The notes: generated by a model not told the origin, from the sequence alone. 64,000 nucleotides of DNA from Gloeomargarita sp. SKYB120 (GCA_025062155.1 JANXAM010000004.1:5160-69159), one strand, 5' to 3'. Numbered from the stretch's first letter, positions 52,117-61,181 are shown. Numbers and translations: made by a program.

Positions 52117-52914
52117 ATGTTTCTGCAAGTGCGTGAGTTGACCAAGGTTTTCTCCACCCGGCAAGGGCCTTTGCTAGTGCTGGAGAATATCAATCTCTCC
52201 GTTGCGCAGGGGGAATTTGTCTGTGCCGTGGGGGCGTCCGGTTCTGGAAAATCCACCTTGCTTCGACAGATCGCAGGCCTTGACCAACCGACGCGGGGCG
52301 GGGTGTGGATTGACGGCCAGCGAGTGACGGGTCCGGGGGCCGACCGGGGCATGGTATTTCAGCACTACACGCTCTACCCCTGGATGACGGCGCAGCAGAA
52401 TGTGGAGTTTGGTTTAGAGCTGCAGGGGGTGCCGAAACGGGAACGGCGAGAACGGGCGCGTTACTACCTGCAGATGGTGGGGTTAAGTCACTTCACCCAG
52501 GCGCTGCCCCGGCAGTTATCCGGTGGCATGAAACAACGGGTGGCGATTGCACGGGCGCTGGCGACGGAACCTCGGTTGCTCCTGCTGGATGAACCCTTCG
52601 GCGCTCTGGACCTGCACACGCGGGAGATGATGCACGAATTTATGCTGGACCTGTGGCAGCGCACGGGTCTGACAGTGTTCATGATTACGCATGACGTGGA
52701 GGAGGCGGTGTTTCTATCCACGCGCATCTTTGCCCTGAGTGCGCGTCCCGGTCGCATCGTGCGTGAAATCACGGTAGACTTGCCTGATCGTTCCCAGGGG
52801 GTGATGGCGACCAAACGGCACCCCCGTTTCCATGACTACCGGGATGAGCTGGTGATGCTGTTGCGACAAACGGGTCAGGCGGCTCAACGGCGAGCAGTGG
52901 CGATGGCGGCCTGA
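52117..52914 (+). CDS. ABC transporter ATP-binding protein (SsuB/TauB type)
   Basis: A 265-residue ATPase with Walker A GASGSGKSTLL (about 39-49), Q-loop VFQHYTLYPWM, signature LSGGMKQRVAIARAL, Walker B LLLLDEPFGALD and switch His in MITHDVEEAV. A GGAGGTGATGT ribosome-binding region precedes the ATG. The last codon is followed by the allophanate hydrolase start within 2 nt, tying transport and catabolism in one transcript. Confidence 0.94.
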   Translation: MFLQVRELTKVFSTRQGPLLVLENINLSVAQGEFVCAVGASGSGKSTLLRQIAGLDQPTRGGVWIDGQRVTGPGADRGMVFQHYTLYPWMTAQQNVEFGLELQGVPKRERRERARYYLQMVGLSHFTQALPRQLSGGMKQRVAIARALATEPRLLLLDEPFGALDLHTREMMHEFMLDLWQRTGLTVFMITHDVEEAVFLSTRIFALSARPGRIVREITVDLPDRSQGVMATKRHPRFHDYRDELVMLLRQTGQAAQRRAVAMAA

Positions 52915-52915
52915 C

Positions 52916-54250
52916 ATGGGGAGTGACGTTCGCCTAGACCTTCAATCCCTACGCCAAGCCTACATCGCTGGTAAACTCGCGCCCACTCAGGTGGTGAAGC
53001 AGGTTTACGAGCGCATCGAACGCTACAGCGACCCAGCGGTATGGATTTATCTGGCTCCCCCAGCAGAGAGCTTGGCCCGGGCAGCGCACCTGGAAACCCG
53101 TGACCCGGCGGGCTTACCCCTGTACGGTATCCCTTTTGCCATCAAGGACAACATTGACTGGGCGGGAGTACCCACAACGGCTGGCTGCCCAGCGTTTGCC
53201 TATGTCCCAGCAGTTTCGGCAACGGTCGTAGCGAAGTTGGAGGCCGCTGGCGCGATTCCCATTGGCAAGACCAATCTCGACCAGTTTGCGACGGGGCTGG
53301 TGGGGACGCGCTCGCCCTACGGCATTTGCCGCAATCCCTGGCATCCAGAGTACATTCCTGGCGGGTCCAGTTCCGGCTCGGCGGTGGCGGTGGCGGCGGG
53401 TTTGGTGAGTTTTAGCCTGGGGACGGATACGGCAGGTTCAGGTCGGGTGCCGGCAGCGCTCAACGGCATCGTCGGTCTCAAACCTACGCGCGGTTATCTC
53501 AGCACCAGGGGCGTTGTACCGGCAGTGCGCAGTTTGGATTGCGTGTCCATCTTCGCCCAGACGGTGGGGGATGCCCAAGCTGTTTTCCAGGTGGCGGCGG
53601 GTTTTGACCCGGAAGACCCCTTTTCTCGGCGACCGGCTCCACCCCCGGCGTTACCCCCAACAACGGTGCGTCTAGGCGTTCCCCCGCTGGAACAGTTGGA
53701 CTTTATGGGCAATCAAGCGGCGGCCCAAAACTACCAGGCGGCGGTGCAGCGGTTTGCCGATATAGGCGCACAGGTGGTGACGGTGGATATTCAGCCGTTT
53801 CTCGCCGCTGGGGAATTACTCTACGAAGGAGCGTGGCTGGCCGAACGCACGGCGGCGGTTGGGGATTTTTTAGTCCAGGACCATCCCGGCCTAGACCCGA
53901 CAGTACGCCAGATCATCCTGGCGGGACGAGAGATTTCGGGTGTCCAGGTGTTCCGGGACATGTACCGCCTGCAAGCGCTGCAACGGGAAACCGAAGCTCA
54001 ATGGGAACGGATGGACCTGCTGCTGTTGCCAACGATAGGGACAGCCTACCGGGTGCAGGAGGTGCTGGCGCAACCGGTGGAACTGAACCAGCGTTTAGGG
54101 CGCTACACCAACTTTGTGAATTTGTTGGATTTGTGTGCGCTGGCGTTGCCCAGTGGCTTTCAGCCTGATGGGTTGCCAACAGGTGTCACTTTGATAGCCC
54201 CAGCTTGGCACGAAGCGCAGTTGTGCGCATGGGGTGAGCGTTATAGCTAA
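52916..54250 (+). CDS. atzF: Allophanate hydrolase, amidase part (3' end altered by MITE)
   Basis: The amidase-signature domain of allophanate hydrolase, which releases ammonia and CO2 from allophanate. 444 residues. The Ser-cisSer-Lys triad is present: Lys77 in FAIKDNIDW, the GGSSSGSAVA loop at 149-158, and nucleophile Ser175 in GTDTAGSGRVPA. The usual protein is about 600 residues with a C-terminal domain; here that domain is a separate gene at 54375. A MITE begins at 54242, so the last native codon is at 54241 and the protein ends with two element-encoded residues (Tyr-Ser) instead of about eleven native ones. Starts 2 nt after the ATPase gene. The active site should be intact; coupling with the next gene is lost. 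Confidence 0.9.
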   Translation: MGSDVRLDLQSLRQAYIAGKLAPTQVVKQVYERIERYSDPAVWIYLAPPAESLARAAHLETRDPAGLPLYGIPFAIKDNIDWAGVPTTAGCPAFAYVPAVSATVVAKLEAAGAIPIGKTNLDQFATGLVGTRSPYGICRNPWHPEYIPGGSSSGSAVAVAAGLVSFSLGTDTAGSGRVPAALNGIVGLKPTRGYLSTRGVVPAVRSLDCVSIFAQTVGDAQAVFQVAAGFDPEDPFSRRPAPPPALPPTTVRLGVPPLEQLDFMGNQAAAQNYQAAVQRFADIGAQVVTVDIQPFLAAGELLYEGAWLAERTAAVGDFLVQDHPGLDPTVRQIILAGREISGVQVFRDMYRLQALQRETEAQWERMDLLLLPTIGTAYRVQEVLAQPVELNQRLGRYTNFVNLLDLCALALPSGFQPDGLPTGVTLIAPAWHEAQLCAWGERYS

Positions 54251-54344
54251 GCTGCTTTAGTTTGTCAGAGAGAGGAGAGAAAACCCAAAGGCCAGGCCGT
54301 GCGCTGGGACTCAAGGGCTGACAACCATAGATGGCTTGGCTATA
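54242..54344 (+). repeat. MITE copy C, at the atzF gene junction
   Basis: A 103-bp element with ends TATAGCTAAGC and GCTTGGCTATA and the inner repeats GTTTGTCAG / CTGACAAC, about 95 % identical to the copy at 7677-7779 by direct comparison. TA at both borders fits duplication of a TA target. It lies between the two halves of allophanate hydrolase. Confidence 0.92.
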
Positions 54345-54374
54345 TTACCAGGCGCTGCCACGGAGAAAAGACCC

Positions 54375-54797
54375 GTGAGTATGACGGAACCCTGGGTGCG
54401 CTTAGCAGTGGTGGGCGCTCATCTCACCGGTCAACCCTTGAATGGGGAATTGCTGGCGTTGCAGGCTCGATATGTACGCACCTGTACCACAGCTCCTATT
54501 TACCGTCTCTACGCGCTGCCCGGGGGAGAAATCCCTAAGCCAGGTCTCATCCGTCAACCGCCGGGCCAACCGGGTTACGCCATCGAGGTAGAGGTATGGG
54601 AACTGCCGGTGGGAAATTTCGGTCGCCTGGTAGCGCAAATTCCTTCGCCCCTAGGGATTGGGACCGTAGTGCTAGCTGACGGCGAGATGGTGAAAGGTTT
54701 TTTGTGTGAATGGTTTGCTATCGTGAACGCCCTAGATATTTCCCATTTCGGGGGTTGGCGAGCCTACTTACGCCAGAGCTACAGCAATCCCACTTGA
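54375..54797 (+). CDS. Allophanate hydrolase C-terminal domain, separate gene
   Basis: A 140-residue protein matching the C-terminal domain of allophanate hydrolase: VRLAVVGAHLTGQPLNGELL, TAPIYRLYALPGGEIPKPGL, VEVWELPVGNFGRLVAQIPS, PLGIGTVVLADGEMVKGFLC and FGGWRAYLRQ. The GTG at 54375 (or ATG 54381) has GGAGAAAAG about eight bases ahead. In the reconstructed pre-insertion sequence the amidase frame would end at TGA 54376-54378, overlapping this GTG by four bases (GTGA). In fused relatives this domain completes allophanate breakdown. Confidence 0.85.
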   Translation: MSMTEPWVRLAVVGAHLTGQPLNGELLALQARYVRTCTTAPIYRLYALPGGEIPKPGLIRQPPGQPGYAIEVEVWELPVGNFGRLVAQIPSPLGIGTVVLADGEMVKGFLCEWFAIVNALDISHFGGWRAYLRQSYSNPT

Positions 54798-54892
54798 GGG
54801 CACAACAGCCTAGGAACGACTAGGCAATCCCTTCTCGACGTAGCCAAGTCATTCCCCCTTCTTCATTGCCAGTCTAACTGGGTATTGTCATA

Positions 54893-55692
54893 TATAGCTA
54901 AAATTACAAAACTTGACATAATTCACAGATGGTTTTATTGACCAGGGATTGCAGATGTTCCACCGCACTTGCCTGTAATTTTCACACCTTTTGCTTAATT
55001 CGATACCATACATGCTTAATGGGATTTAAATCTGGTGAATATCTAGGCAAATATATCAGCTCACACCCAGCCGCTTCCACCACTTGCCTAACCGCCGCCG
55101 ACCGGTGAAAACTGGCATTGTCCATCACTATCTTTTTGCCAGGACCAATCGCTGGTAACAACCACTCACGCAACCAAGTTAAAACGACCTGTAAATTGCA
55201 GCTCCCTATCCAGGTTAATGGCTCAATTAATCTCCCGAGATAATCACTACCCATCATATCCCACCCGCCTTCTTCCCATAATTACATAAACTGCTCGCTG
55301 GTCAATGCCGGATGGGTCTATGTAAACAACTTCTTCCCGCTTCACAGCCTTCATGTTCTCGAGATATGCTTGCCGCTGTTGCTCGTCTTTTAAGCGCCCT
55401 ACAAATCGTCATACTAGCCGCCATTTCCTTCTGGGTCAGACTGGAATTTGCTTCGACAAACTTGCGAAATTTATGACTATGCCCCTTTTGGTAACCGGTT
55501 TTAGACCATTGCTTGAGCCAACGTTGTAACGTGCGATACCCGATGTGGAACATTTGGCTCACTTCGACCAGTTTCGCACCCCCCACGACCGCTTCAATGG
55601 CTTTCTGACGCAGGTCTGTGCTGTAGGCATAGACATCACTCCGTAACCTATCAGCTTTATTCTACGTCGGACTAAATGTTTTTAGCCACATA
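54893..55692 (-). mobile_element. Decayed IS630-family element (copy 2)
   Basis: About 800 bp holding a transposase remnant on the minus strand. The left end is TATAGCTAAAATTACAAAAC followed by TTGACATAA; the right end, read inward, is TATGTGGCTAAAAACATTTA followed by GTCCGACGTAGAA. The two form imperfect terminal inverted repeats (GCTAAAA..ACA.....T.GAC). The left end also matches the end of the first copy near 8104. Confidence 0.7.
54982..55640 (-). pseudogene. IS630-family transposase, broken (copy 2)
   Basis: From the right: a shifted N-terminus YSTDLRQKAIEAVVGGAKLV, the HTH EVSQMFHIGYRTLQRWLKQW, then a degraded middle, then on a second frame GSDYLGRLIEPLTWIGSCNL, WLREWLLPAIGPGKKIVMDN with ASFHRSAAVRQVVEAAG, and YLPRYSPDLNPIKHVWYRIK. 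The second catalytic Asp (MDNASFHR) survives, but the third position reads NPIK instead of NPIE and the N-terminal half is frameshifted, so it is inactive. It is closely related to copy 1 at 6839. Confidence 0.82.
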
Positions 55693-55796
55693 ATTACCAC
55701 AGTCTAGTTCTTAATAATTTTTTTACTAATAATCCAATGCTTTTCGACTATAATCGGACCGTGGTTGGGCCAGGTAAAACCTGGGTGGAGGATTCA

Positions 55797-56312
55797 ATGG
55801 GGCTGGAAAGTGTCATAAACTACTTTGGCAGTAAGTGGGAACAGATAAACCGGTACTTGAGCGGTGATTTTTCGAACTCCACAGATGAAGAAAGAGCGCG
55901 GTTTTCCGAGCAGGTTCGACAAATCTGTGCCGTGACGGCTGGGCTTGTGGCTCCCCAACCTATACCAATCGCTGACATATGGATAATCACACCGATTCAA
56001 TATACGATGGTTAGAGCGATTGGTAACATTTACGGTTATAAACTTGACCCATCTTGCCTCGCTGAGGTAATGGCAGTTGTTGGTGCTGGTATAACTGGCC
56101 AACAACTTTGCCTAGCTCTCTATAAGTTGGGTATGCCAGGACTTGGAGGGTTGTTTGGTGCAGGTTTTGTTTTTGCCTGGACACAGGCGATTGGTCATAC
56201 TGCTGAAGCCTACTTCAAAAGTGGTATGACTATGGTGAAAAGCGAGCTAGAGAAAATACGCGAAGAAGAATTCAAGAAGGCTAAAGACTCGTATTCCCAA
56301 GAAAACTCATAA
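55797..56312 (+). CDS. DUF697 / YcjF-like membrane-associated protein
   Basis: A 171-residue protein. The core VAPQPIPIADIWIITPIQYT and MVRAIGNIYGYKLD, with two following hydrophobic segments (VMAVVGAGITGQQLCLALYK and GLGGLFGAGFVFAWTQAIGH), is the DUF697 pattern, which is usually fused to or paired with a GTPase domain; no GTPase is present here. The C-terminus is a charged helix (SELEKIREEEFKKAKDS). Start at ATG 55797 with GGAGG six bases ahead; a TATAAT lies at 55748-55753. More AT-rich than its neighbours and flanked by a dead IS630, so it may be a recent arrival. Confidence 0.75.
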   Translation: MGLESVINYFGSKWEQINRYLSGDFSNSTDEERARFSEQVRQICAVTAGLVAPQPIPIADIWIITPIQYTMVRAIGNIYGYKLDPSCLAEVMAVVGAGITGQQLCLALYKLGMPGLGGLFGAGFVFAWTQAIGHTAEAYFKSGMTMVKSELEKIREEEFKKAKDSYSQENS

Positions 56313-56322
56313 TCCTTGATGC

Positions 56323-57789
56323 TCAGCCGTAGTAGTTTATGATAGCCTTAACCAAACCATCGAGGGTGTATTCCTGAGCTTGAATGTCCACGCGCTGGAA
56401 ATAGCGTTCACAGGTGCGAGACGTCTGGGGGCCAATTGAGGCAATTAAGCTGTGGGCAATCCAGGTCTGCCAGGTGCCGGGAGCTGCTTGTTCTAACAAC
56501 TGGCAAAAGTGAGCAACGGTCTTGGAACTAGTGAAGGTCAGCACATGAATGTGACCTTGGCGCAAGTAGCCATAAATGTAAGGGGGAATGTCGCGGGGAC
56601 AAACGGTTTCGTAGGCGGCAACTTCAGTCACGTGGGCGCCCCGCGCTTGTAAGCCTTCGGTGAGGACCTGCCGTCCCCCACTGGCCACGCGCGGAAATAG
56701 CACCCGCATTCCTGTACAATCCTTGGGAAATTCGTCAAGTAAGGCATCGGCGACAAATTCTTTAGGAACTACATCAGCACGTAGTCCCTTGCTCTGTAAA
56801 TAGGTCGCTGTTTTTTCGCCCACGACTGCGATTTTCAAGTGCGCTAAGGCTCGCCAGTCGTAACCCTGCTCCCACAGGCGGGCCAGGAAAAAATCCACCG
56901 CATTGGCTGATGTCAAGATGAGCCAATCGAAGGTGGCTAACTGGTGCAGGGCCTGGTCCAGAGGCGTCCAATCGGGTGGGGGCGTGACGACTAGCGTTGG
57001 CAAGCTAACTACCTGAGCGCCCAAACGTTGCAACCGGTCGGTCAATTCACTGCCACTGTCAGCAGCCCGCGTAACGAGGATGTTTTTGCCAGCTAAAGGC
57101 AACCGGGATTGTCCCAACTTCTGCTGCGCCGCGCCTGGTCCAACAATGACCACACTGGGTGGTTGCGCTGGCTGTTGCGCCAGTTCCCCTAGCGTTCCCG
57201 TCCACACCATTTGCCCGATTTGACCAGCGCCGTGGATGATGGCTGCCGGTGTGTCTGGGCTTTTGCCGTGGTGGAGTAGTTGGGCTTGGATGGCGTCCAG
57301 TTGACCGCCCCCCATCAAACACACCACCGTATCCAGACCAGCAATGGCCGTCCAATTCAGGTGTTCCGGTGCATGGGCCGTCACAATGCCGATGGAGCGC
57401 CCCCACTGTTTATCTGTCAGGGGAATCCCTGCTAGGGTTGCAGCGCCGGTTGCAGTGCTGACGCCGGGAATGACGTGATAACAGCAATGAGCAGCAGCAA
57501 GCGCAGCCAGCTCCTGGGTGGCTTTGCCGAAGATAAACGGGTCGCCGCTTTTGAGTCGCACCACTTGGCGGTTCTGGCGGTAGTGTTGGACCAACAAGTC
57601 ATTGATTTGCGCTTGGGATAGCCCCTGCACGGAATAGACCTGAGCGCCAGGACGTACCAGCGCCAACACCCGCGGGTCCACCAGCGTGTCGTGAATGACC
57701 ACGTCGGCTTGTTCCAGAGCTTGACGCGCGGCATAGGTCAAATGCTCTGGCGCCCCTGGCCCTGCTCCCACCAGCCAAACGGCATTCAT
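56323..57789 (-). CDS. cobA-hemD: Fused uroporphyrinogen-III C-methyltransferase / uroporphyrinogen-III synthase
   Basis: A 488-residue two-domain protein. The N-terminal half is CobA/SUMT (VWLVGAGPGAPEHLTYAARQ, VVRLKSGDPFIFGKATQELA, PGVSTATGAATLAGIPLTDK, CLMGGGQLD), making precorrin-2 for cobalamin or siroheme; the C-terminal half from about residue 240 is HemD (NILVTRAADSGSELTDRLQR, LTSANAVDFFLARL, TFTSSKTVAHFCQLL). The start ATG 57789 overlaps the cysS stop by four bases. Fusion of the two is known in cyanobacteria and other bacteria. It links with hemA, also in the window, as tetrapyrrole genes. Confidence 0.95.
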   Translation of the reverse strand: MNAVWLVGAGPGAPEHLTYAARQALEQADVVIHDTLVDPRVLALVRPGAQVYSVQGLSQAQINDLLVQHYRQNRQVVRLKSGDPFIFGKATQELAALAAAHCCYHVIPGVSTATGAATLAGIPLTDKQWGRSIGIVTAHAPEHLNWTAIAGLDTVVCLMGGGQLDAIQAQLLHHGKSPDTPAAIIHGAGQIGQMVWTGTLGELAQQPAQPPSVVIVGPGAAQQKLGQSRLPLAGKNILVTRAADSGSELTDRLQRLGAQVVSLPTLVVTPPPDWTPLDQALHQLATFDWLILTSANAVDFFLARLWEQGYDWRALAHLKIAVVGEKTATYLQSKGLRADVVPKEFVADALLDEFPKDCTGMRVLFPRVASGGRQVLTEGLQARGAHVTEVAAYETVCPRDIPPYIYGYLRQGHIHVLTFTSSKTVAHFCQLLEQAAPGTWQTWIAHSLIASIGPQTSRTCERYFQRVDIQAQEYTLDGLVKAIINYYG

Positions 57790-59207
57790 TCCCGATACCA
57801 TTCGGTGACGCCGCCGGGCTTATCCACGAGGCGAATCCCCTGGGCTGCTAGGAGTTCCCGAATCCGGTCGGCTTCAGCATAGTTCTTTTGCCGGCGGGCT
57901 TCTTGTCGCTGGGCAATCAGAGCGGCGATTTCTTCGCTGATGTCGGGCACTTGTGGTGGTGTGGGCGCAGGGGGCGGGTCAAATTTCAACCCCAGCACCG
58001 TTTGCCCCAAGTACACCAGCGTCCGCCACAGACGTTGAAATTCCGGTGTGTGCCGGTGGCCATTGCCGCTGTGGGCCAGACGTTTCAGCTGCTTAGCAAC
58101 ACCAAACAGAACCGCCACTGCTGCCGGGGTGTTGAAATCGGCATTCATCGCTGTTTCAAATTCAGTGCGCACCTGCGGGTCTAAATCGTCCTTTGGCACC
58201 GTGGGGACGGCATCCCAGTCGCCCAACCAGACCGCTTGCTGCAACGTGTGCCAACCGGACTGGGCGGCTTGCAGGGCTGGGGGTGTGGCTTCGATGGGTT
58301 GCCGATAGTGGGACTGCAAAATCCACAGCCGCAACGCCATCGGTGCGTACTCGGTTAACACATCCCGAATGGTGCGGAAATTGCCCAGGGATTTGGACAT
58401 TTTTTCACCCGCCACCGTCACAAACCCGTTGTGCAACCAGTAACGGGCCAGGGGTTTTTGGGTCACCGGTTCCGACTGGGCAATTTCGTTTTCGTGGTGG
58501 GGAAAAATCAGATCGCTGCCGCCAGTGTGGATGTCAATGCTAGGACCCAGGGTTTTGTAAATCATGGCCGAGCATTCAATGTGCCAACCGGGGCGTCCGG
58601 GTCCCCAGGGCGAATCCCAGGCTGGTTCACCAGGTTTGGCCGCTTTCCACAGGGCAAAATCCAAGGGATGCCGTTTGTGGGCCATTTCGTCATCCACTCG
58701 CCCGCTGGCGCCGGCTTGCATTTGCTCCAAACTGCGGCCTGATAGCGTGCCATAGCCGGGAAAGCGTTCCACCGCGTAATAAACGTCACCCCCACTGGCG
58801 TAGGCATACCCTAGGGTTTCCAATCGCTGGATGAGTTGAATGATTTCGGGGATGGTTTCCGTGGCGCGGGGGGTGTCTTTGGCCGGTAGGATGTTCAAGC
58901 GAGCCAAATCTTCGGTGCAAGCTTGGATGTAACGCTCTGTGATCACCTGCATGGGCACCCCTTCCGCCTGCGCCCGCCGGAGAATTTTGTCGTCAATATC
59001 GGTGATGTTTTGCACATGCTGGACGTCGTAACCCAGGTACTCCAAATAGCGGCGCACCACGTCCCAAACCACATAACTGCGGGCGTGTCCCAGGTGGCAA
59101 TAGTCGTAGACCGTCACCCCGCAGACATACATCTTCACCAGGCCAGGTGTTTGGGAAACAAACGGTTCGAGACGCCGGGTGCGGGTATTGTAAACGGTCA
59201 GGCTCAT
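57786..59207 (-). CDS. cysS: Cysteinyl-tRNA synthetase
   Basis: Class I aminoacyl-tRNA synthetase of 473 residues. The zinc ligand Cys29 in YVCGVTVYD, the HIGH-type CHLGHARSYVVWD, other zinc ligands in GWHIECSAMIYK and HTGGSDLIFPHHENEIAQSE, and KMSKSLGNF are all in place. C-terminal DALR-like anticodon region with AEADRIRELLAAQGI. First gene of a pair coupled with cobA-hemD by a 4-nt overlap. Confidence 0.97.
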   Translation of the reverse strand: MSLTVYNTRTRRLEPFVSQTPGLVKMYVCGVTVYDYCHLGHARSYVVWDVVRRYLEYLGYDVQHVQNITDIDDKILRRAQAEGVPMQVITERYIQACTEDLARLNILPAKDTPRATETIPEIIQLIQRLETLGYAYASGGDVYYAVERFPGYGTLSGRSLEQMQAGASGRVDDEMAHKRHPLDFALWKAAKPGEPAWDSPWGPGRPGWHIECSAMIYKTLGPSIDIHTGGSDLIFPHHENEIAQSEPVTQKPLARYWLHNGFVTVAGEKMSKSLGNFRTIRDVLTEYAPMALRLWILQSHYRQPIEATPPALQAAQSGWHTLQQAVWLGDWDAVPTVPKDDLDPQVRTEFETAMNADFNTPAAVAVLFGVAKQLKRLAHSGNGHRHTPEFQRLWRTLVYLGQTVLGLKFDPPPAPTPPQVPDISEEIAALIAQRQEARRQKNYAEADRIRELLAAQGIRLVDKPGGVTEWYRE

Positions 59208-59324
59208 GGCAATGCCCAGCCAACGCCAGCAACGACTATCTCTAAGATACCGAGTCGCATGAACCGTCCGGCTACCGCTTACGGAAAACTACAATGAAGG
59301 GAACGCTGGGGAGAACGTTCACTC

Positions 59325-60032
59325 ATGGGCTGGCACTGGCACGGCAAGACCCATCTCACCTGCGATTTGCTATCCCCCTGGCGGCATCAGTTTGGTACAC
59401 GCTGGGGAGGGTCGGATTTTCCCACGTTGCGTAACTATCGCCTGCGCCAGATTCACAGCGGTGTGGTGTTGCTAGCAACCGAAGCCCCTGACCCGCCGAG
59501 GGGCGATGGGTTGATTACTACGGAGCCAGGCCAGGGCGTTTGGGTCTGTAGCGCCGATTGCGTGCCGGTGCTGATTGGTTGCGTCAAAACCGGACAGGTG
59601 GCTGCGCTCCATGCCGGTTGGCGGGGAACGGCGGCGCGGATTCTTCCCACTGCCATTCAAAAAATGCTGGCCCAGGGGAGTGATTTGACCAGCCTGCGGG
59701 TGGCGCTGGGACCGGCCATTAGCGGCGCGAATTACCAGGTGCAAATGGAGGTGGTCACAGCCCTGGCGGCAACCGTAACCACACCGACGTGTCCAACCGT
59801 CGAAGCTGTTATCGCCACCTGGCAAACCCAACCTGAATTGCTCCGTCCCGATGGGCAACGCTGGCGCTTGGATTTACGCTACGTCCAACGCCACCAACTG
59901 CTGCAACTGGGCTTGGCTCCCGAGCAGATAGACATCGCGCCCTGCTGCACCTACGCCGATGCCCAGCATTTCTACTCCTATCGCCGCGATAAACAAACCC
60001 AGGTGCAATGGTCCGGCATCGCTAGCAAATGA
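59325..60032 (+). CDS. pgeF: Peptidoglycan editing factor PgeF (YfiH / laccase-domain family)
   Basis: A 235-residue protein of the multicopper-polyphenol-oxidase (DUF152, YfiH) family; characterised members act on adenosine or clear L-Ser-containing cell-wall precursors. Metal-binding residues: RQIHSGVV, CSADCVPVLIGC and ALHAGWRGTAARIL, and the C-terminal CCTYADAQHFYSYRRD. Cytosolic, no signal. Alone on the plus strand, upstream of glpX by 128 nt. A TACAAT lies about 35 nt before the ATG but no -35 is clear. Confidence 0.9.
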   Translation: MGWHWHGKTHLTCDLLSPWRHQFGTRWGGSDFPTLRNYRLRQIHSGVVLLATEAPDPPRGDGLITTEPGQGVWVCSADCVPVLIGCVKTGQVAALHAGWRGTAARILPTAIQKMLAQGSDLTSLRVALGPAISGANYQVQMEVVTALAATVTTPTCPTVEAVIATWQTQPELLRPDGQRWRLDLRYVQRHQLLQLGLAPEQIDIAPCCTYADAQHFYSYRRDKQTQVQWSGIASK

Positions 60033-60160
60033 ATGGGACAGTTGCCAAGGAATCGTCAAAATTATTTAGGACAGTGCCACAAAGTTTAATATCAGCACCC
60101 CCCGACGGCATGGACCGGCCCTGATAGACTGGAACAGGGGAGCGTCGTTGAGGGACAGCC

Positions 60161-61171
60161 GTGGATAGCACGATTGGGTTGGAAATGATCGAGGTCGTCG
60201 AGCAGGCGGCCATTGCAGCGGCTAGATACGTAGGCAAAGGCGATAAAAACGGGGCCGACCAGGCGGCGGTGGAAGCCATGCGGGCGCGGTTGAATCAAAT
60301 CCGCATGCGGGGCCGGATTGTGATTGGCGAAGGCGAGCGGGACGAGGCCCCCATGTTGTACATCGGCGAGCAGGTGGGAACGGGAGCAGCCGACGCCCCA
60401 GAAATTGACATTGCGGTGGACCCCTGCGAAGGCACCAACCTGGTGGCAAAGGGACAAAACGGTTCGATGGCGGTGCTGGCTGTGGCGGAAAAGGGGGGCT
60501 TGTTTGCTGCGCCTGACTTTTATATGAACAAACTGGCGGCGCCCCCAGCGGCTAAGCACAAGGTGGATATCCGCAAAACGCCGACGGAAAACCTAAAAAT
60601 TCTCTCCGAATGTTTAGACCGGGCAATAGAGGATTTGAACGTGGTGGTGATGGACCGGCCCCGGCACAAAGACTTGATTGCCGAAATTCGGGCGGCGGGG
60701 GCGCGGGTGCGGCTGATTAGCGATGGGGATGTGTCGGCGGCCCTATGCTGTGCCTTTGCTGGAACCAATATCCACGCTCTAATGGGGATTGGCGCCGCCC
60801 CCGAAGGGGTGATTGCGGCTGCTGCGATGAAATGTTTGGGTGGCCATTTCCAAGGGCAATTAGTTTATGACCCCGCGGTGGTGCAAACCCCGGAAAGTGA
60901 AAAATGGACCCGCGAAGGCAACATCCAGCGCCTGAAGGAAATGGGCATTGAAGACCCCGATAAGGTCTATGACGCCGAAGAACTCGCCAGCGGTCAAAAC
61001 GTGCTATTCGCCGCCTGTGGCATTACGCCGGGGGTATTCATGGAGGGCGTGCGGTTTTTTAGCGGTGGCGTGCGCACGTCTACCCTAGTGATTTCCACGC
61101 AATCCCGAACGGCTCGCTTTGTGGATACCATTCACCTGACTGGCCAACCCAAAGTCATCCAATTGCGTTGA
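60161..61171 (+). CDS. glpX: Class II fructose-1,6-/sedoheptulose-1,7-bisphosphatase
   Basis: The GlpX-type F/SBPase that serves the Calvin cycle in cyanobacteria. 336 residues. Begins [20 protein letters not shown] with a GTG start at 60161; metal- and substrate-binding motifs: [61 protein letters not shown]. It is followed after 10 nt by hemA with a shared GGAGGAG site, so the two are likely co-transcribed. Confidence 0.97.
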   Translation: MDSTIGLEMIEVVEQAAIAAARYVGKGDKNGADQAAVEAMRARLNQIRMRGRIVIGEGERDEAPMLYIGEQVGTGAADAPEIDIAVDPCEGTNLVAKGQNGSMAVLAVAEKGGLFAAPDFYMNKLAAPPAAKHKVDIRKTPTENLKILSECLDRAIEDLNVVVMDRPRHKDLIAEIRAAGARVRLISDGDVSAALCCAFAGTNIHALMGIGAAPEGVIAAAAMKCLGGHFQGQLVYDPAVVQTPESEKWTREGNIQRLKEMGIEDPDKVYDAEELASGQNVLFAACGITPGVFMEGVRFFSGGVRTSTLVISTQSRTARFVDTIHLTGQPKVIQLR

Positions 61172-61181
61172 GGAGGAGACC

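Noticed and set aside
54336-54374. In-frame TTG start of the allophanate hydrolase C-terminal gene inside the MITE
   Set aside because: The GTG/ATG at 54375/54381 has a proper GGAG site, and the TTG would use element-derived codons.
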